Shown: in pieces, positions 1 through 5,412 of the stretch
Position numbering within the stretch: position 1 is the stretch's first letter
Layout of the letters: every line of letters begins with the position of its first letter
Virus record (IMG/VR): IMGVR_UViG_3300037093_000109
Span: 1-34,408 of that record
From: a virus
Length of the DNA: 34,408 nucleotides
Reading direction: 5' to 3' (one strand)
Notes under the pieces: model-generated
The model's database searches: none
The model's input: the letters and a program-made list of their open reading frames with translations, nothing else
Told to the model about the DNA's origin: nothing
Position numbers and translations under genes: made by a program

Positions 1-7
1 TAATTCA

Positions 8-454
8 ATGAAATTAAATGGTATTCCATGGGGAATAGTTAATTATTACTGGGGAAATAATGATGAAAGTGACGGTTACCATATCTTATGGCAGAAAGGT
101 AGTGAATTGAGAAGAGCCTTTATTAATCGCACTACACATCCATGGAAAGTTCATCTTGATGAATCAATCAAATATGGCGAGATGGATCGTCAACTTGCAT
201 TAAGAAAAATACAAGAAATATTGGGGGATATTATTAGATATGAAGAAAGAATTAAAATAGAACTAAAAAATATCGAATTTTTAAAAAATAAATTATCAGC
301 ATTAGCGATAGATTTAAAACATTATCAAGAAAAAGAAGATTACTTAAAAAAACAAATTAAAGATGATGAAAAACAACGCTTGGAAAATATTCCAAAATTA
401 CAAAAAATTATTGATTCGATCAAAGATCTTCCTCATCTATTTATTGCAGTGTAA
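8..454 (+). CDS. Phage protein with GxPWGxVNY motif and coiled-coil tail (probable C-terminal half of a split gene)
   Basis: The first 40 residues (LNGIPWGIVNYYWG, then HILWQKGSELRRAF) match, from memory, the second half of a common phage protein family that begins with a 'KxxTxxxKQVTLAVFRQL' segment. That first segment is encoded alone at the other end of the window (34285-34398). Residues 60-130 are Lys/Glu-rich and predicted coiled coil. No ribosome binding site precedes the ATG if the ends are joined, and the reading frame stays open upstream to position 34395 across the junction. The ATG at 8 may therefore be an internal Met of a longer protein. The function of the family is not known to me. 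The next gene starts 6 bases downstream. Confidence 0.75.
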   Translation: MKLNGIPWGIVNYYWGNNDESDGYHILWQKGSELRRAFINRTTHPWKVHLDESIKYGEMDRQLALRKIQEILGDIIRYEERIKIELKNIEFLKNKLSALAIDLKHYQEKEDYLKKQIKDDEKQRLENIPKLQKIIDSIKDLPHLFIAV

Positions 455-460
455 AAAGCC

Positions 461-649
461 GTGGCAGATAAAGTGATTTACGACAAGAAATATCTTGAAG
501 AATTAGCCTCTAAATTAACAAATATTGAACCAATTAATGATAAAGAATATGTGAAAATTAGATATGAAATTCAAACTACCCGAGATAATAAGAAGAAATT
601 AAAATACATACCGAGCAACGTATTCAAATTGGATAATAAATTGTTATGA
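461..649 (+). CDS. Small hypothetical protein, GTG start
   Basis: A 62-residue, Lys/Asp/Asn-rich soluble protein that I do not recognise. It starts at GTG 7 bases after the previous stop, with only a weak upstream purine stretch (AAAAAG), and its TGA stop overlaps the next ATG (ATGA). This fits translational coupling in one operon with the flanking genes. No membrane segment or cysteine pair is visible. Its reality rests on position, codon use and the coupling. The GTG start is the first usable codon. Confidence 0.55.
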   Translation: MADKVIYDKKYLEELASKLTNIEPINDKEYVKIRYEIQTTRDNKKKLKYIPSNVFKLDNKLL

Positions 650-1344
650 AATCGCAACTATCGGGTAAATTACATCATGGCGATGGATTACTTACCTCCC
701 ATAGAAGAAGTAGTGAGATAAAGTTAATAAAAAGAAGAAAGGCATTACCTGGATTTCCAAAGGAATTAAAATTTTCATCAGAAGAAGAATTCCATTATTT
801 TAATAATGAAAGACTATTATGTTTCTTGTGCGGAAAAACTTATCGTTTTTTATCACTACATATTAGAATACATGGTCATAATGTACAAAGTTATAAAGAA
901 AAATATAATATTCAATCTGAGCAGGGTTTAATCGGCATTGAAACCTTGAAGAAATGCCAACAAATAACTCATGAACGCTCTACTACTGGTGATTTGGTTG
1001 ATCTTATTAATGTAGAAAGAGAAAAGTCACCATATTGCAAAAAAGGTCATCTTTTAAATGAACGTAGAGCATGCAATGTTTGTTCTAAAAATAGACTTAG
1101 GGAAAAAAGAGGATATTTACCTAGAGAAATTGCTAGAAAAACATTTGTTAATGCAAATTGTACTATTTGTGGATCATTAACGATTAGATGTAAATTATCA
1201 GCTACGCGACCTATTCTTTATTGTGATACTTGTAAAAAAGAAAAATATTATGAAGCGCAAAAAAAATACAACATTGATAGAGAGAAAAGAAATAGATTAG
1301 CAAAGATTTGCAGAGATAAGAAAAAAGCATTGAAAAAATATTAA
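646..1344 (+). CDS. Ros/MucR-type zinc-finger protein with extra zinc ribbons
   Basis: Residues 59-89 hold the Ros/MucR signature: CFLCG with C59 and C62, nine residues to H72, three to H76, then the YKEKYNI tail of that family (usual form: CxxCGKxFKxLxxHLRxxHGxxxxxYRxKWxL). Ros/MucR proteins bind AT-rich DNA and regulate transcription. The protein is longer than usual (232 residues). It adds a CxxxH...CxxC cluster near residues 130-150 and a CxxC...CxxC ribbon near 172-197, each with basic surroundings (LREKRG, KKEKYY). It ends in a very basic tail. Inference: an early DNA-binding regulator. It overlaps the upstream gene by 4 bases and faces the XRE repressor gene tail to tail. Confidence 0.8.
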   Translation: MKSQLSGKLHHGDGLLTSHRRSSEIKLIKRRKALPGFPKELKFSSEEEFHYFNNERLLCFLCGKTYRFLSLHIRIHGHNVQSYKEKYNIQSEQGLIGIETLKKCQQITHERSTTGDLVDLINVEREKSPYCKKGHLLNERRACNVCSKNRLREKRGYLPREIARKTFVNANCTICGSLTIRCKLSATRPILYCDTCKKEKYYEAQKKYNIDREKRNRLAKICRDKKKALKKY

Positions 1345-1350
1345 CAAAAG

Positions 1351-1385
1351 TTATCCCCAATTTCTGTGGATAACCCTGTTGATAA
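1351..1385. promoter_or_regulatory. Cluster of three DnaA-box-like sequences (possible origin element)
   Basis: TGTGGATAA at 1365-1373 is the exact complement of the strong DnaA box TTATCCACA. TTATCCCCA at 1351-1359 and TGTTGATAA at 1377-1385 (complement TTATCAACA) each differ from it at one base. The first two form an inverted repeat (GTTATCC/GGATAAC) that could also make a hairpin at the end of the converging genes. DnaA boxes are bound by host DnaA at origins. An origin role here is inference. Confidence 0.45.
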
Positions 1386-1464
1386 CTAGATAAAGTTGCC
1401 CATCATCAAAGTAGAGGCCTGCATCTTTGGAGAAAGTTTAGATAATGAGCAATCCACTCTATCA

Positions 1465-1671
1465 TTAGTCATAGAAATCTTCAAAGCCAAGTACGATGCC
1501 TTTAATAGCACAAGCATGAATAATTTTGCGTACAGTATCTTGGCGAGGTATGAAAATCCCTCTTTCCAAAAAAGAAATAGCAGTATAAGAAATCCCAGTA
1601 AATACCCCGAATTTACGTTGACTCATGCCAAGTTGATTTCTAATTTTATGTATCAGTTCTGCGGATTTCAT
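1465..1671 (-). CDS. XRE/Cro-CI-type helix-turn-helix repressor
   Basis: A 68-residue single-domain HTH_3 protein. Residues 7-60 follow the Cro/C1 pattern, including IRNQLGMSQRKFG (helices 1-2), GISYTAISFLERG (recognition helix and following turn) and PRQDTVRKI. This family binds operator DNA as dimers. An upstream AGGAAAT lies a suitable distance from the ATG. The gene is the only minus-strand gene in the left 6 kb. It is divergent from the early operon, with a consensus promoter and inverted repeat in the 89-base gap. Inference: it controls the early operon and possibly its own expression. No cleavable or oligomerisation domain is present, so it is Cro-like in size. Confidence 0.85.
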   Translation of the reverse strand: MKSAELIHKIRNQLGMSQRKFGVFTGISYTAISFLERGIFIPRQDTVRKIIHACAIKGIVLGFEDFYD

Positions 1672-1692
1672 ATTTTAATTATTTCCTGTTAA

Positions 1693-1727
1693 ATATAGTT
1701 GACAATCAATTTCGCCCACTATATCAT
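1693..1727 (+). promoter_or_regulatory. Early promoter TTGACA-17-TATCAT inside an inverted-repeat operator
   Basis: The -35 box TTGACA (1699-1704) is perfect, the spacer is 17 bases and the -10 box TATCAT (1722-1727) matches 5 of 6. The arms ATATAGT (1693-1699) and ACTATAT (1718-1724) form a perfect 7-base inverted repeat that touches both boxes. A repressor bound there would cover the promoter. It lies between the XRE gene and the gene at 1761, reading rightward. Binding by the XRE protein is inference. Confidence 0.75.
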
Positions 1728-1760
1728 GATCACGAATTAAAACAAACGGGAATTACAAAC

Positions 1761-1967
1761 ATGTTAGCAGAAGCACAATCCGATCCACCTACCTATATAA
1801 TTATCGCTTCCATCTCAAATAGAATGGGATTTAATTTCCAAATTTGCGAAGCGACAACAGATAAAGAATTAGAATTTTATTGCGATCAAATCATCGAAAA
1901 AGCCTTAAAAACAGGCCAAAATGAAGTGATTGAGGAATTGGAATATTTTGCAGGGAGTTTAGTATAA
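1761..1967 (+). CDS. Small hypothetical early protein
   Basis: The first gene after the consensus promoter at 1699-1727, with an ACGGGAA ribosome binding site 8-9 bases before the ATG. The product is 68 residues and acidic. Its N-terminal half looks like two beta-strands (YIIIASISNRMGFNFQI) and its C-terminal half like an acidic helix. I recognise no family. Its TAA overlaps the next ATG by one base (TAATG), so the next gene is translationally coupled. As the first gene of the operon its product should be made earliest. Confidence 0.7.
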   Translation: MLAEAQSDPPTYIIIASISNRMGFNFQICEATTDKELEFYCDQIIEKALKTGQNEVIEELEYFAGSLV

Positions 1968-2365
1968 TGAGCGCATATCAAGAATTGGTTAAAGAGATTG
2001 ATTCAATAATTCGTAATTTTAGTAAAAAGAGCAATGATGGTTACGAATTGGATTGGGAAAATATTGATGGGGATGAGAGACGAGTATTAATAGGATTGTC
2101 GATCGAAGATGATGGGAAAGAATTAGTATGTATATCTGAAAATGAAAATTTTAGAGAAATTTCAGAATATTTTATAAGATATTTCAAAAGAAGTGCACCT
2201 ATAGATTTAATGTCGGCTGCAAAAGTGATGGGAGAATATTACCATCCAAGATTAAAAAAATTATTAGAACAAAGATTAAATGAAGTCTTTGTTGAAGACA
2301 TGATTGAGGCCGGATTAACTTCCGAAGTTGACGATACAGGCACCACCAGTTGGAGAAAGAGATAA
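1967..2365 (+). CDS. Hypothetical early protein, mainly helical
   Basis: A 132-residue acidic protein of no family known to me. The middle (residues 70-110, with DLMSAAKVMGEYYHPRLKK) is predicted helical, and the C-terminus is polar. Both ends show one-base stop/start overlap (TAATG) with the neighbouring genes, which places it firmly in the early operon ahead of the recombination genes. Confidence 0.65.
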   Translation: MSAYQELVKEIDSIIRNFSKKSNDGYELDWENIDGDERRVLIGLSIEDDGKELVCISENENFREISEYFIRYFKRSAPIDLMSAAKVMGEYYHPRLKKLLEQRLNEVFVEDMIEAGLTSEVDDTGTTSWRKR

Positions 2366-2511
2366 TGCGAACTTACCTACCCCAGGCAGAACGCATCAGG
2401 GCGGCAATACATAGAGAAATATTAGAAGCTGCCCTGTACTATCTCGGCGTATTTGCAATCTGTATAGCGACTATATGTATATTTGTGGAGAGCATCCAAT
2501 GGCTGGCTTAA
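2365..2511 (+). CDS. Small single-span membrane protein
   Basis: A 48-residue reading frame starting at the ATG that overlaps the previous stop (TAATG). Residues 1-20 are polar and helical (PQAERIRAAIHREILEAA). Residues 24-42 form one hydrophobic span (YYLGVFAICIATICIF). The stop lies 13 bases inside the following ATPase gene, whose ribosome binding site GGAG (2487-2490) sits in this frame. A short early membrane protein could affect the host envelope or exclusion, but nothing in the sequence shows this. Confidence 0.55.
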   Translation: MRTYLPQAERIRAAIHREILEAALYYLGVFAICIATICIFVESIQWLA

Positions 2512-3386
2512 GAGGCGTCAAACCAAGTGTGATTGAACAGCGTTTAAAACTATTTATGTATGGCGAAGCAGGGGCTGGTAAAACCACCGCTGCTATAAGC
2601 TTCCCAAGACCTTACGTGATTGATTGCGAGGGTGGGACAGCACAGAAACAGTATGTCGCCAAGATTGAAGAACAAGATGGACTACTATTTAAAACTACCG
2701 ATTTTGATGAGTTGATTGCTGAGGTTCGGACACTCCTTACAGTAGAGCATCCGTACAAGACGTTGGTTATAGATCCGTTAACCATCTTGTATAACGATTT
2801 ATTGGTCAAGTCTGCGGCTCAACTCAAGGCCGCTAGCAAAGAGAAAGACGCCACAGGAGAAGAGTTTGGTAGGCACTATTCTTTGGCTAACAGAAGAATG
2901 GCGCACTTGCTGGCATTGCTCTCTAGGCTTGATATGAATGTGGTTATAATCGCACAAGCCAAGAAAGAATATTCTGACAATATGAAAGTAGTTGGGGTGA
3001 CTTTCGATTGCTACAAGAAGTTGGATTATCTTTTTGATTTGGTCTTAGAGTTACAGCGTCGTGGAAGAAATGAACGAGTAGCTATAGTAAAGAAGACACG
3101 TATAGAAGAATTCCCAGATGGTGAAATTATTGCATTTAACTATGATGAAATAGCTAGGCGTTATGGTCGTGATATTTTGGAAAAAGACGCAGTGCCTGAA
3201 GTTTTGGCCAGCCCAGAGCAAGTATCTGAAACTAAACGCATGGTGACATTACTCTCCATACCTGAAGAGACAGTAAACAAATGGTTAACCAAAGCAAATG
3301 CAGAAACATTTGAAGAAATGAATGCTAAAAGTATCGATAAAGTAATTGAGTGGTTACACAAACAATTTAATGGAGATTCAAAATAA
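2499..3386 (+). CDS. Sak4-like RecA-fold ATPase (AAA_24), phage recombination
   Basis: A 295-residue ATPase. Walker A is GEAGAGKTT at residues 22-30, and Walker B is the hydrophobic strand ending in IDPL (Asp92). A later strand, VVIIAQAKKEY, fits the sensor/Q-loop position of RecA-fold proteins. This family (AAA_24, Sak4-like) comprises phage single-strand annealing or RecA-like recombinases. The next gene encodes an SSB-like protein, the usual partner. The start was chosen at 2499 because GGAG (2487-2490) lies 8 bases before it. A longer frame from 2475 has no such site. The C-terminal 60 residues are a charged helical region of unknown role. Confidence 0.85.
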   Translation: MAGLRGVKPSVIEQRLKLFMYGEAGAGKTTAAISFPRPYVIDCEGGTAQKQYVAKIEEQDGLLFKTTDFDELIAEVRTLLTVEHPYKTLVIDPLTILYNDLLVKSAAQLKAASKEKDATGEEFGRHYSLANRRMAHLLALLSRLDMNVVIIAQAKKEYSDNMKVVGVTFDCYKKLDYLFDLVLELQRRGRNERVAIVKKTRIEEFPDGEIIAFNYDEIARRYGRDILEKDAVPEVLASPEQVSETKRMVTLLSIPEETVNKWLTKANAETFEEMNAKSIDKVIEWLHKQFNGDSK

Positions 3387-3835
3387 TGTTTAGCTTCCCC
3401 GTAAAAACAGAAGACGAAGTAATGCGAGAAGGTCTACTACCAAAGGGCGATTATCAGTTTTGCGTGAAGTCCTGCAAGACCAAAAATTCAAAAGCTGGCA
3501 ATCCAATGTTGGAAGTTATATTGATTGTCTATGATGCGGAAGGTCATGAGCATTTTGTATATGATTATTTGTCCCCTGACTTTATGGAATTCAAGTTAAG
3601 ACATTTCTTTATTAATGTTGGTATGGAAGATTCCTATAATACAGGAAAGATAGATCCTGAAAGTTGTGTTGGTAAGTCGGGCATTGTTAAATTGTTTATT
3701 AAAGAAGATAAAAGCGGTCAGTATGCACCAAAAAATTCGGTTCAAGATTATTTGAAACCGGAAACGGCTCAGTCAGTGTTTAATGTAACATCGAAAGGTA
3801 TTGATCAAGAAATGAACGACGATATCCCATTTTAG
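3386..3835 (+). CDS. DUF669-like single-strand DNA-binding protein with SSB-type acidic tip
   Basis: A 149-residue protein of the DUF669 type, predicted OB-fold. The N-terminal part reads GLLPKGDYQFCVKSCKTKNSKAGN, followed by alternating strands, including MLEVILIVYDAEGHEHFVYDYL with its linking residues. The C-terminus ends NDDIPF, nearly the DDDIPF tip by which bacterial SSB recruits partner proteins. The ATG overlaps the stop of the Sak4-like ATPase gene by one base. In other phages DUF669 and Sak4-like genes are paired in the same way. Inference: it coats phage single strands and loads or stimulates the ATPase and host repair proteins. Confidence 0.75.
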   Translation: MFSFPVKTEDEVMREGLLPKGDYQFCVKSCKTKNSKAGNPMLEVILIVYDAEGHEHFVYDYLSPDFMEFKLRHFFINVGMEDSYNTGKIDPESCVGKSGIVKLFIKEDKSGQYAPKNSVQDYLKPETAQSVFNVTSKGIDQEMNDDIPF

Positions 3836-3857
3836 CAAGTTTATGGCCGAAGATACT
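3836..3857 (+). repeat. Direct repeat, copy 1 (pair with 5038-5059)
   Basis: The 22 bases starting CAAGTTTATGGCCGAAG match 5038-5059 at 21 of 22 positions (G/A at position 11). The two copies bracket the tRNA, DUF6948 and hexamer-repeat cassette. A partial third copy (AAGTTTATGGC) lies at 4920-4930, directly after the hexamer array. Confidence 0.8.
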
Positions 3858-3898
3858 AACCCATACCCGTTGACTCCTCGGTTTGCGTAATAACGGGT

Positions 3899-3907
3899 TG
3901 GTATAAT
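3899..3907 (+). promoter_or_regulatory. Extended -10 promoter for the tRNA genes
   Basis: TGGTATAAT is a perfect extended -10 element (TGnTATAAT). It lies 72 bases upstream of tRNA-Asn, with no good -35 box at 17 bases. Just upstream, ACCCGTT and AACGGGT form an inverted repeat that could end early-operon transcripts. The rest of 3858-3979 shows no gene. Confidence 0.5.
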
Positions 3908-3979
3908 AGGCCGCCCTATCCAGAGGCTAATACCCTCCTTGAAGCTCCTCTGCCAGTAGGAGGGATAAAACTGGCGATT

Positions 3980-4051
3980 TGGCATATAGCTCAGCGGTAG
4001 AGCGGCGTTCTGTTAAAGCGTTGGTCGCAAGTTCGATCCTTGCTATGCCAG
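3980..4051 (+). tRNA. tRNA-Asn (anticodon GTT)
   Basis: Folds as a standard cloverleaf: acceptor TGGCATA/TATGCCA, D-stem GCTC/GAGC, anticodon stem GCGTT/AGCGT with two wobble pairs, loop CTGTTAA with anticodon GTT, and T-arm GCAAG-TTCGATC-CTTGC. The discriminator base is G, as is usual for tRNA-Asn. The 3' CCA is not encoded. Length is 72 bases. It reads AAC and AAT, codons common in this AT-rich, Asn-rich phage. Confidence 0.93.
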
Positions 4052-4126
4052 AAAAAATTTTTATGACACCCTCCTTATTTTTTTGACCATGGGGGTTATT
4101 ATCTAGGGAAGGTGTCGCCAATTTAA

Positions 4127-4208
4127 GGATAGGTGGGTGAGCGGTTGAAACCGGCAGACTGTAAATTTGTTCCCTAAAGGCGCGGTGGTTCGAATCCACC
4201 CCTATCCA
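4127..4208 (+). tRNA. tRNA-Tyr (anticodon GTA)
   Basis: Acceptor GGATAGG/CCTATCC, a class II long variable arm (TCCCTAAAGGCGC), anticodon stem GCAGA/TTTGT around loop CTGTAAA (anticodon GTA), and T-arm GGTGG-TTCGAAT-CCACC. The discriminator base is A and CCA is not encoded. It reads TAT and TAC. It sits 75 bases after tRNA-Asn. The spacer carries GACACC (4065-4070) and GGTGTC (4111-4116), which may pair in the precursor. The Tyr-rich hexamer-array protein is encoded 0.4 kb downstream. Confidence 0.95.
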
Positions 4209-4227
4209 ATAATCAAGGGTATTCTAA

Positions 4228-4256
4228 TTGGTAGGAAAGTAGACTTTGACTATAAT
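4228..4256 (+). promoter_or_regulatory. Promoter TTGGTA-17-TATAAT before the DUF6948 gene
   Basis: The -35 box TTGGTA (4228-4233), a 17-base spacer and a perfect -10 box TATAAT (4251-4256) lie between tRNA-Tyr and the ATG at 4270. The gene would start only about 6-8 bases after the transcription start. The AAGGA ribosome binding site follows at once. Confidence 0.55.
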
Positions 4257-4269
4257 ATAAGGAATTAAA

Positions 4270-4638
4270 ATGTTAGAAGAAATGAAATTAAAAGATTTAT
4301 TGCAATTAGTTAATTTATTGAAAAATAAAAATGAAATTCATAACGAAATTGAAGATATGCGTTATGTAATCGTTCGCACATATTCAGCTGGGGTATTTGC
4401 AGGAAATTTTTATTCGAGAAATGGTCGTGCAGTAATATTGCAAAATGCAAGAAGACTATGGCAATGGTCTGGGGCTGCATCACTATCTCAATTGGCTATG
4501 GAAGGGGTTAGTGATCCTACTAATTGTAAATTCCCTTGCGAAGTAAAAACTATTGAATTAATAGAACCGATTGAAATTATCAATACCACTGAAAAAGCAG
4601 AAAAATCTATTAAGTCGGTGAAAGTATGGGAACTATAA
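4270..4638 (+). CDS. DUF6948-domain protein
   Basis: A 122-residue protein. Residues 30-120 match the conserved DUF6948 pattern as I remember it: YVIVRTYSAGVFAG, SRNGRAVILQNARRLW, WSGAASLSQLAMEGV, CKFP and, at the end, TEKAEKSIKSVKVW. The family is frequent in phages and has no known function. The start has AAGGA 8 bases upstream and its own promoter at 4228-4256. The stop lies 12 bases inside the next gene, the Gly-rich repeat protein, which is in the -1 frame relative to it. That arrangement suggests coupled translation of the two products. Confidence 0.85.
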   Translation: MLEEMKLKDLLQLVNLLKNKNEIHNEIEDMRYVIVRTYSAGVFAGNFYSRNGRAVILQNARRLWQWSGAASLSQLAMEGVSDPTNCKFPCEVKTIELIEPIEIINTTEKAEKSIKSVKVWEL

Positions 4639-4919
4639 ATATCGGCTCTGGCTCTGGCTATTGCTATGGCTCTGGCTATTGCTATGGCGATGGCTATGGC
4701 TATGGCGATGGCTCTGGCTCTGGCGATGGCTATGGCTCTGGCGATGGCTCTGGCGATGGCTATGGCTATGGCTCTGGCTATGGCTATGGCTCTGGCGATG
4801 GCTCTGGCGATGGCTATGGCTCTGGCTCTGGCGATGGCTATGGCTCTGGCGACGGCTCTGGCTATGGCTATGGCTCTGGCGATGGCTATGGCTATGGCGA
4901 TGGCTCTGGCTCTGGCTAA
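4626..4919 (+). CDS. Low-complexity (Gly-Ser/Tyr/Asp)n repeat protein
   Basis: A 97-residue frame: the lead MGTINI, then 45 dipeptides (counted: 17 GS, 17 GY or CY, 11 GD), a last Gly and a TAA directly at the array end. It overlaps the DUF6948 gene by 13 bases. Four other long frames, on both strands, also stay open because the hexamer contains no stop in them. This frame is preferred for three reasons: it has an ATG coupled to the upstream stop, a stop exactly at the end of the array, and the single GAT-to-GAC change is silent only here. Such a chain would be disordered or would form flexible beta structure. No function is known to me. Expression is not proven. Confidence 0.55.
   Translation: MGTINIGSGSGYCYGSGYCYGDGYGYGDGSGSGDGYGSGDGSGDGYGYGSGYGYGSGDGSGDGYGSGSGDGYGSGDGSGYGYGSGDGYGYGDGSGSG
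4644..4916 (+). repeat. 45-unit hexanucleotide tandem repeat GGC(TCT/TAT/GAT)
   Basis: Forty-five hexamers plus a final GGC, built from only three units (GGCTCT, GGCTAT, GGCGAT) in irregular order. The exceptions are two GGC-to-TGC changes near the start and one GAC. Third codon positions are otherwise uniform. GC content is far above the flanks. This looks like recent growth by slippage or unequal recombination. Confidence 0.95.
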
Positions 4920-4927
4920 AAGTTTAT

Positions 4928-4987
4928 GGCACACAACACACCTTCACTTTCCCCCGTTTGTGATCGTCCTTGAGAATGTTGTGTGCC
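4928..4987 (+). other. Long-loop hairpin directly after the repeat array
   Basis: GGCACACAACA (4928-4938) and TGTTGTGTGCC (4977-4987) are perfect 11-base inverted repeats around a 38-base loop. No T-run follows, so it is not a classical terminator. The 4920-5081 interval holds no gene. It carries this hairpin, a second TATTAAGTCGG copy (5008-5018; first copy 4608-4618) and the 22-base direct repeat. Confidence 0.7.
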
Positions 4988-5037
4988 GCCAAATTGATAG
5001 ATATAGATATTAAGTCGGGGTTGGTATCTATATAAAA

Positions 5038-5059
5038 CAAGTTTATGACCGAAGATACT
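5038..5059 (+). repeat. Direct repeat, copy 2 (pair with 3836-3857)
   Basis: CAAGTTTATGACCGAAG and five more bases match the first copy at 21 of 22 positions. It lies just before the gene at 5082. Together the copies delimit a 1.2-kb cassette. Confidence 0.8.
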
Positions 5060-5081
5060 TTGAAAAGGTAAAGAGGTAATT

Positions 5082-5237
5082 ATGAGTGAATGCAAAGATT
5101 GCCTAGAAAAATACATTGATAACGCATCTTGGGCTATGGCACTACAAGAATTTTCAGAGAAATTCCCCAAAGAGTGGGAAGAATTGTTATTTAAATATTA
5201 TGGTAAAAAAGCCGACAATTTAGAGGTAAAGAGTTAA
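5082..5237 (+). CDS. Small acidic hypothetical protein with CxxC
   Basis: A 51-residue frame with a good ribosome binding site (GAGG at 5073-5076) before the ATG. It begins MSECKDC and is acidic and helical throughout (LQEFSEKFPKEWEELLFKYY). The single CxxC near the start could bind metal only as a dimer. I know no family. It is the first gene after the repeat cassette and is followed 2 bases later by the next gene. Confidence 0.65.
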   Translation: MSECKDCLEKYIDNASWAMALQEFSEKFPKEWEELLFKYYGKKADNLEVKS

Positions 5238-5239
5238 AA

Positions 5240-5410
5240 ATGATCATAAATGAATACATATTAGAATTAGAATTTCCTAACGAAAGCAAATTAGTTTTGA
5301 TTTATCGTGGAAATGACAATGTGATTATTAGTCGACTTGATGATACTGAGATTGCAGATATTTTAGTTCCTCGGAAAATATTAGAAGGCTTCATTGAATT
5401 GATAAGGTAA
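5240..5410 (+). CDS. Small hypothetical protein
   Basis: A 56-residue frame starting 2 bases after the previous stop; a purine stretch (AAAGAG) serves as its site. Pattern: three or four short beta-strands (YILELEF, KLVLIYR, DNVIISRL) and a C-terminal helix (RKILEGFIELIR). Not recognised. It is followed 2 bases later by the next ATG. Confidence 0.6.
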   Translation: MIINEYILELEFPNESKLVLIYRGNDNVIISRLDDTEIADILVPRKILEGFIELIR

Positions 5411-5412
5411 TT

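Noticed and set aside
1465-1671. Toxin-antitoxin module with the XRE gene as antitoxin
   Set aside because: Only an 18-codon frame follows it on the same strand and no toxin family is recognisable. The divergent promoter and operator favour a repressor.
1396-1692. 98-residue plus-strand frame opposite the XRE gene
   Set aside because: The minus strand encodes a clear HTH protein with a site and divergent promoter. The plus frame has no family pattern and ends in the operator region.
3927-4199. 90-residue minus-strand frame beginning MDSNHRA
   Set aside because: It lies antisense over both tRNA genes. Such frames are a well-known artefact of tRNA sequence.
4644-4916. CRISPR-like array
   Set aside because: The units are 6 bases with no spacers, and no cas genes are present. 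It is a plain coding tandem repeat.
4488-4934. Minus-strand (Ala-Arg/Ile)n frame over the hexamer array
   Set aside because: It is open only because the hexamer has no stop in that frame. It has no ribosome binding site, and it runs on antisense into the DUF6948 gene.
4661-5013. Plus-strand (Leu-Trp) and (Ala-Met/Leu) frames over the array
   Set aside because: They are shadow frames of the same repeat. The GAT-to-GAC change is not silent in them and they end at random beyond the array.
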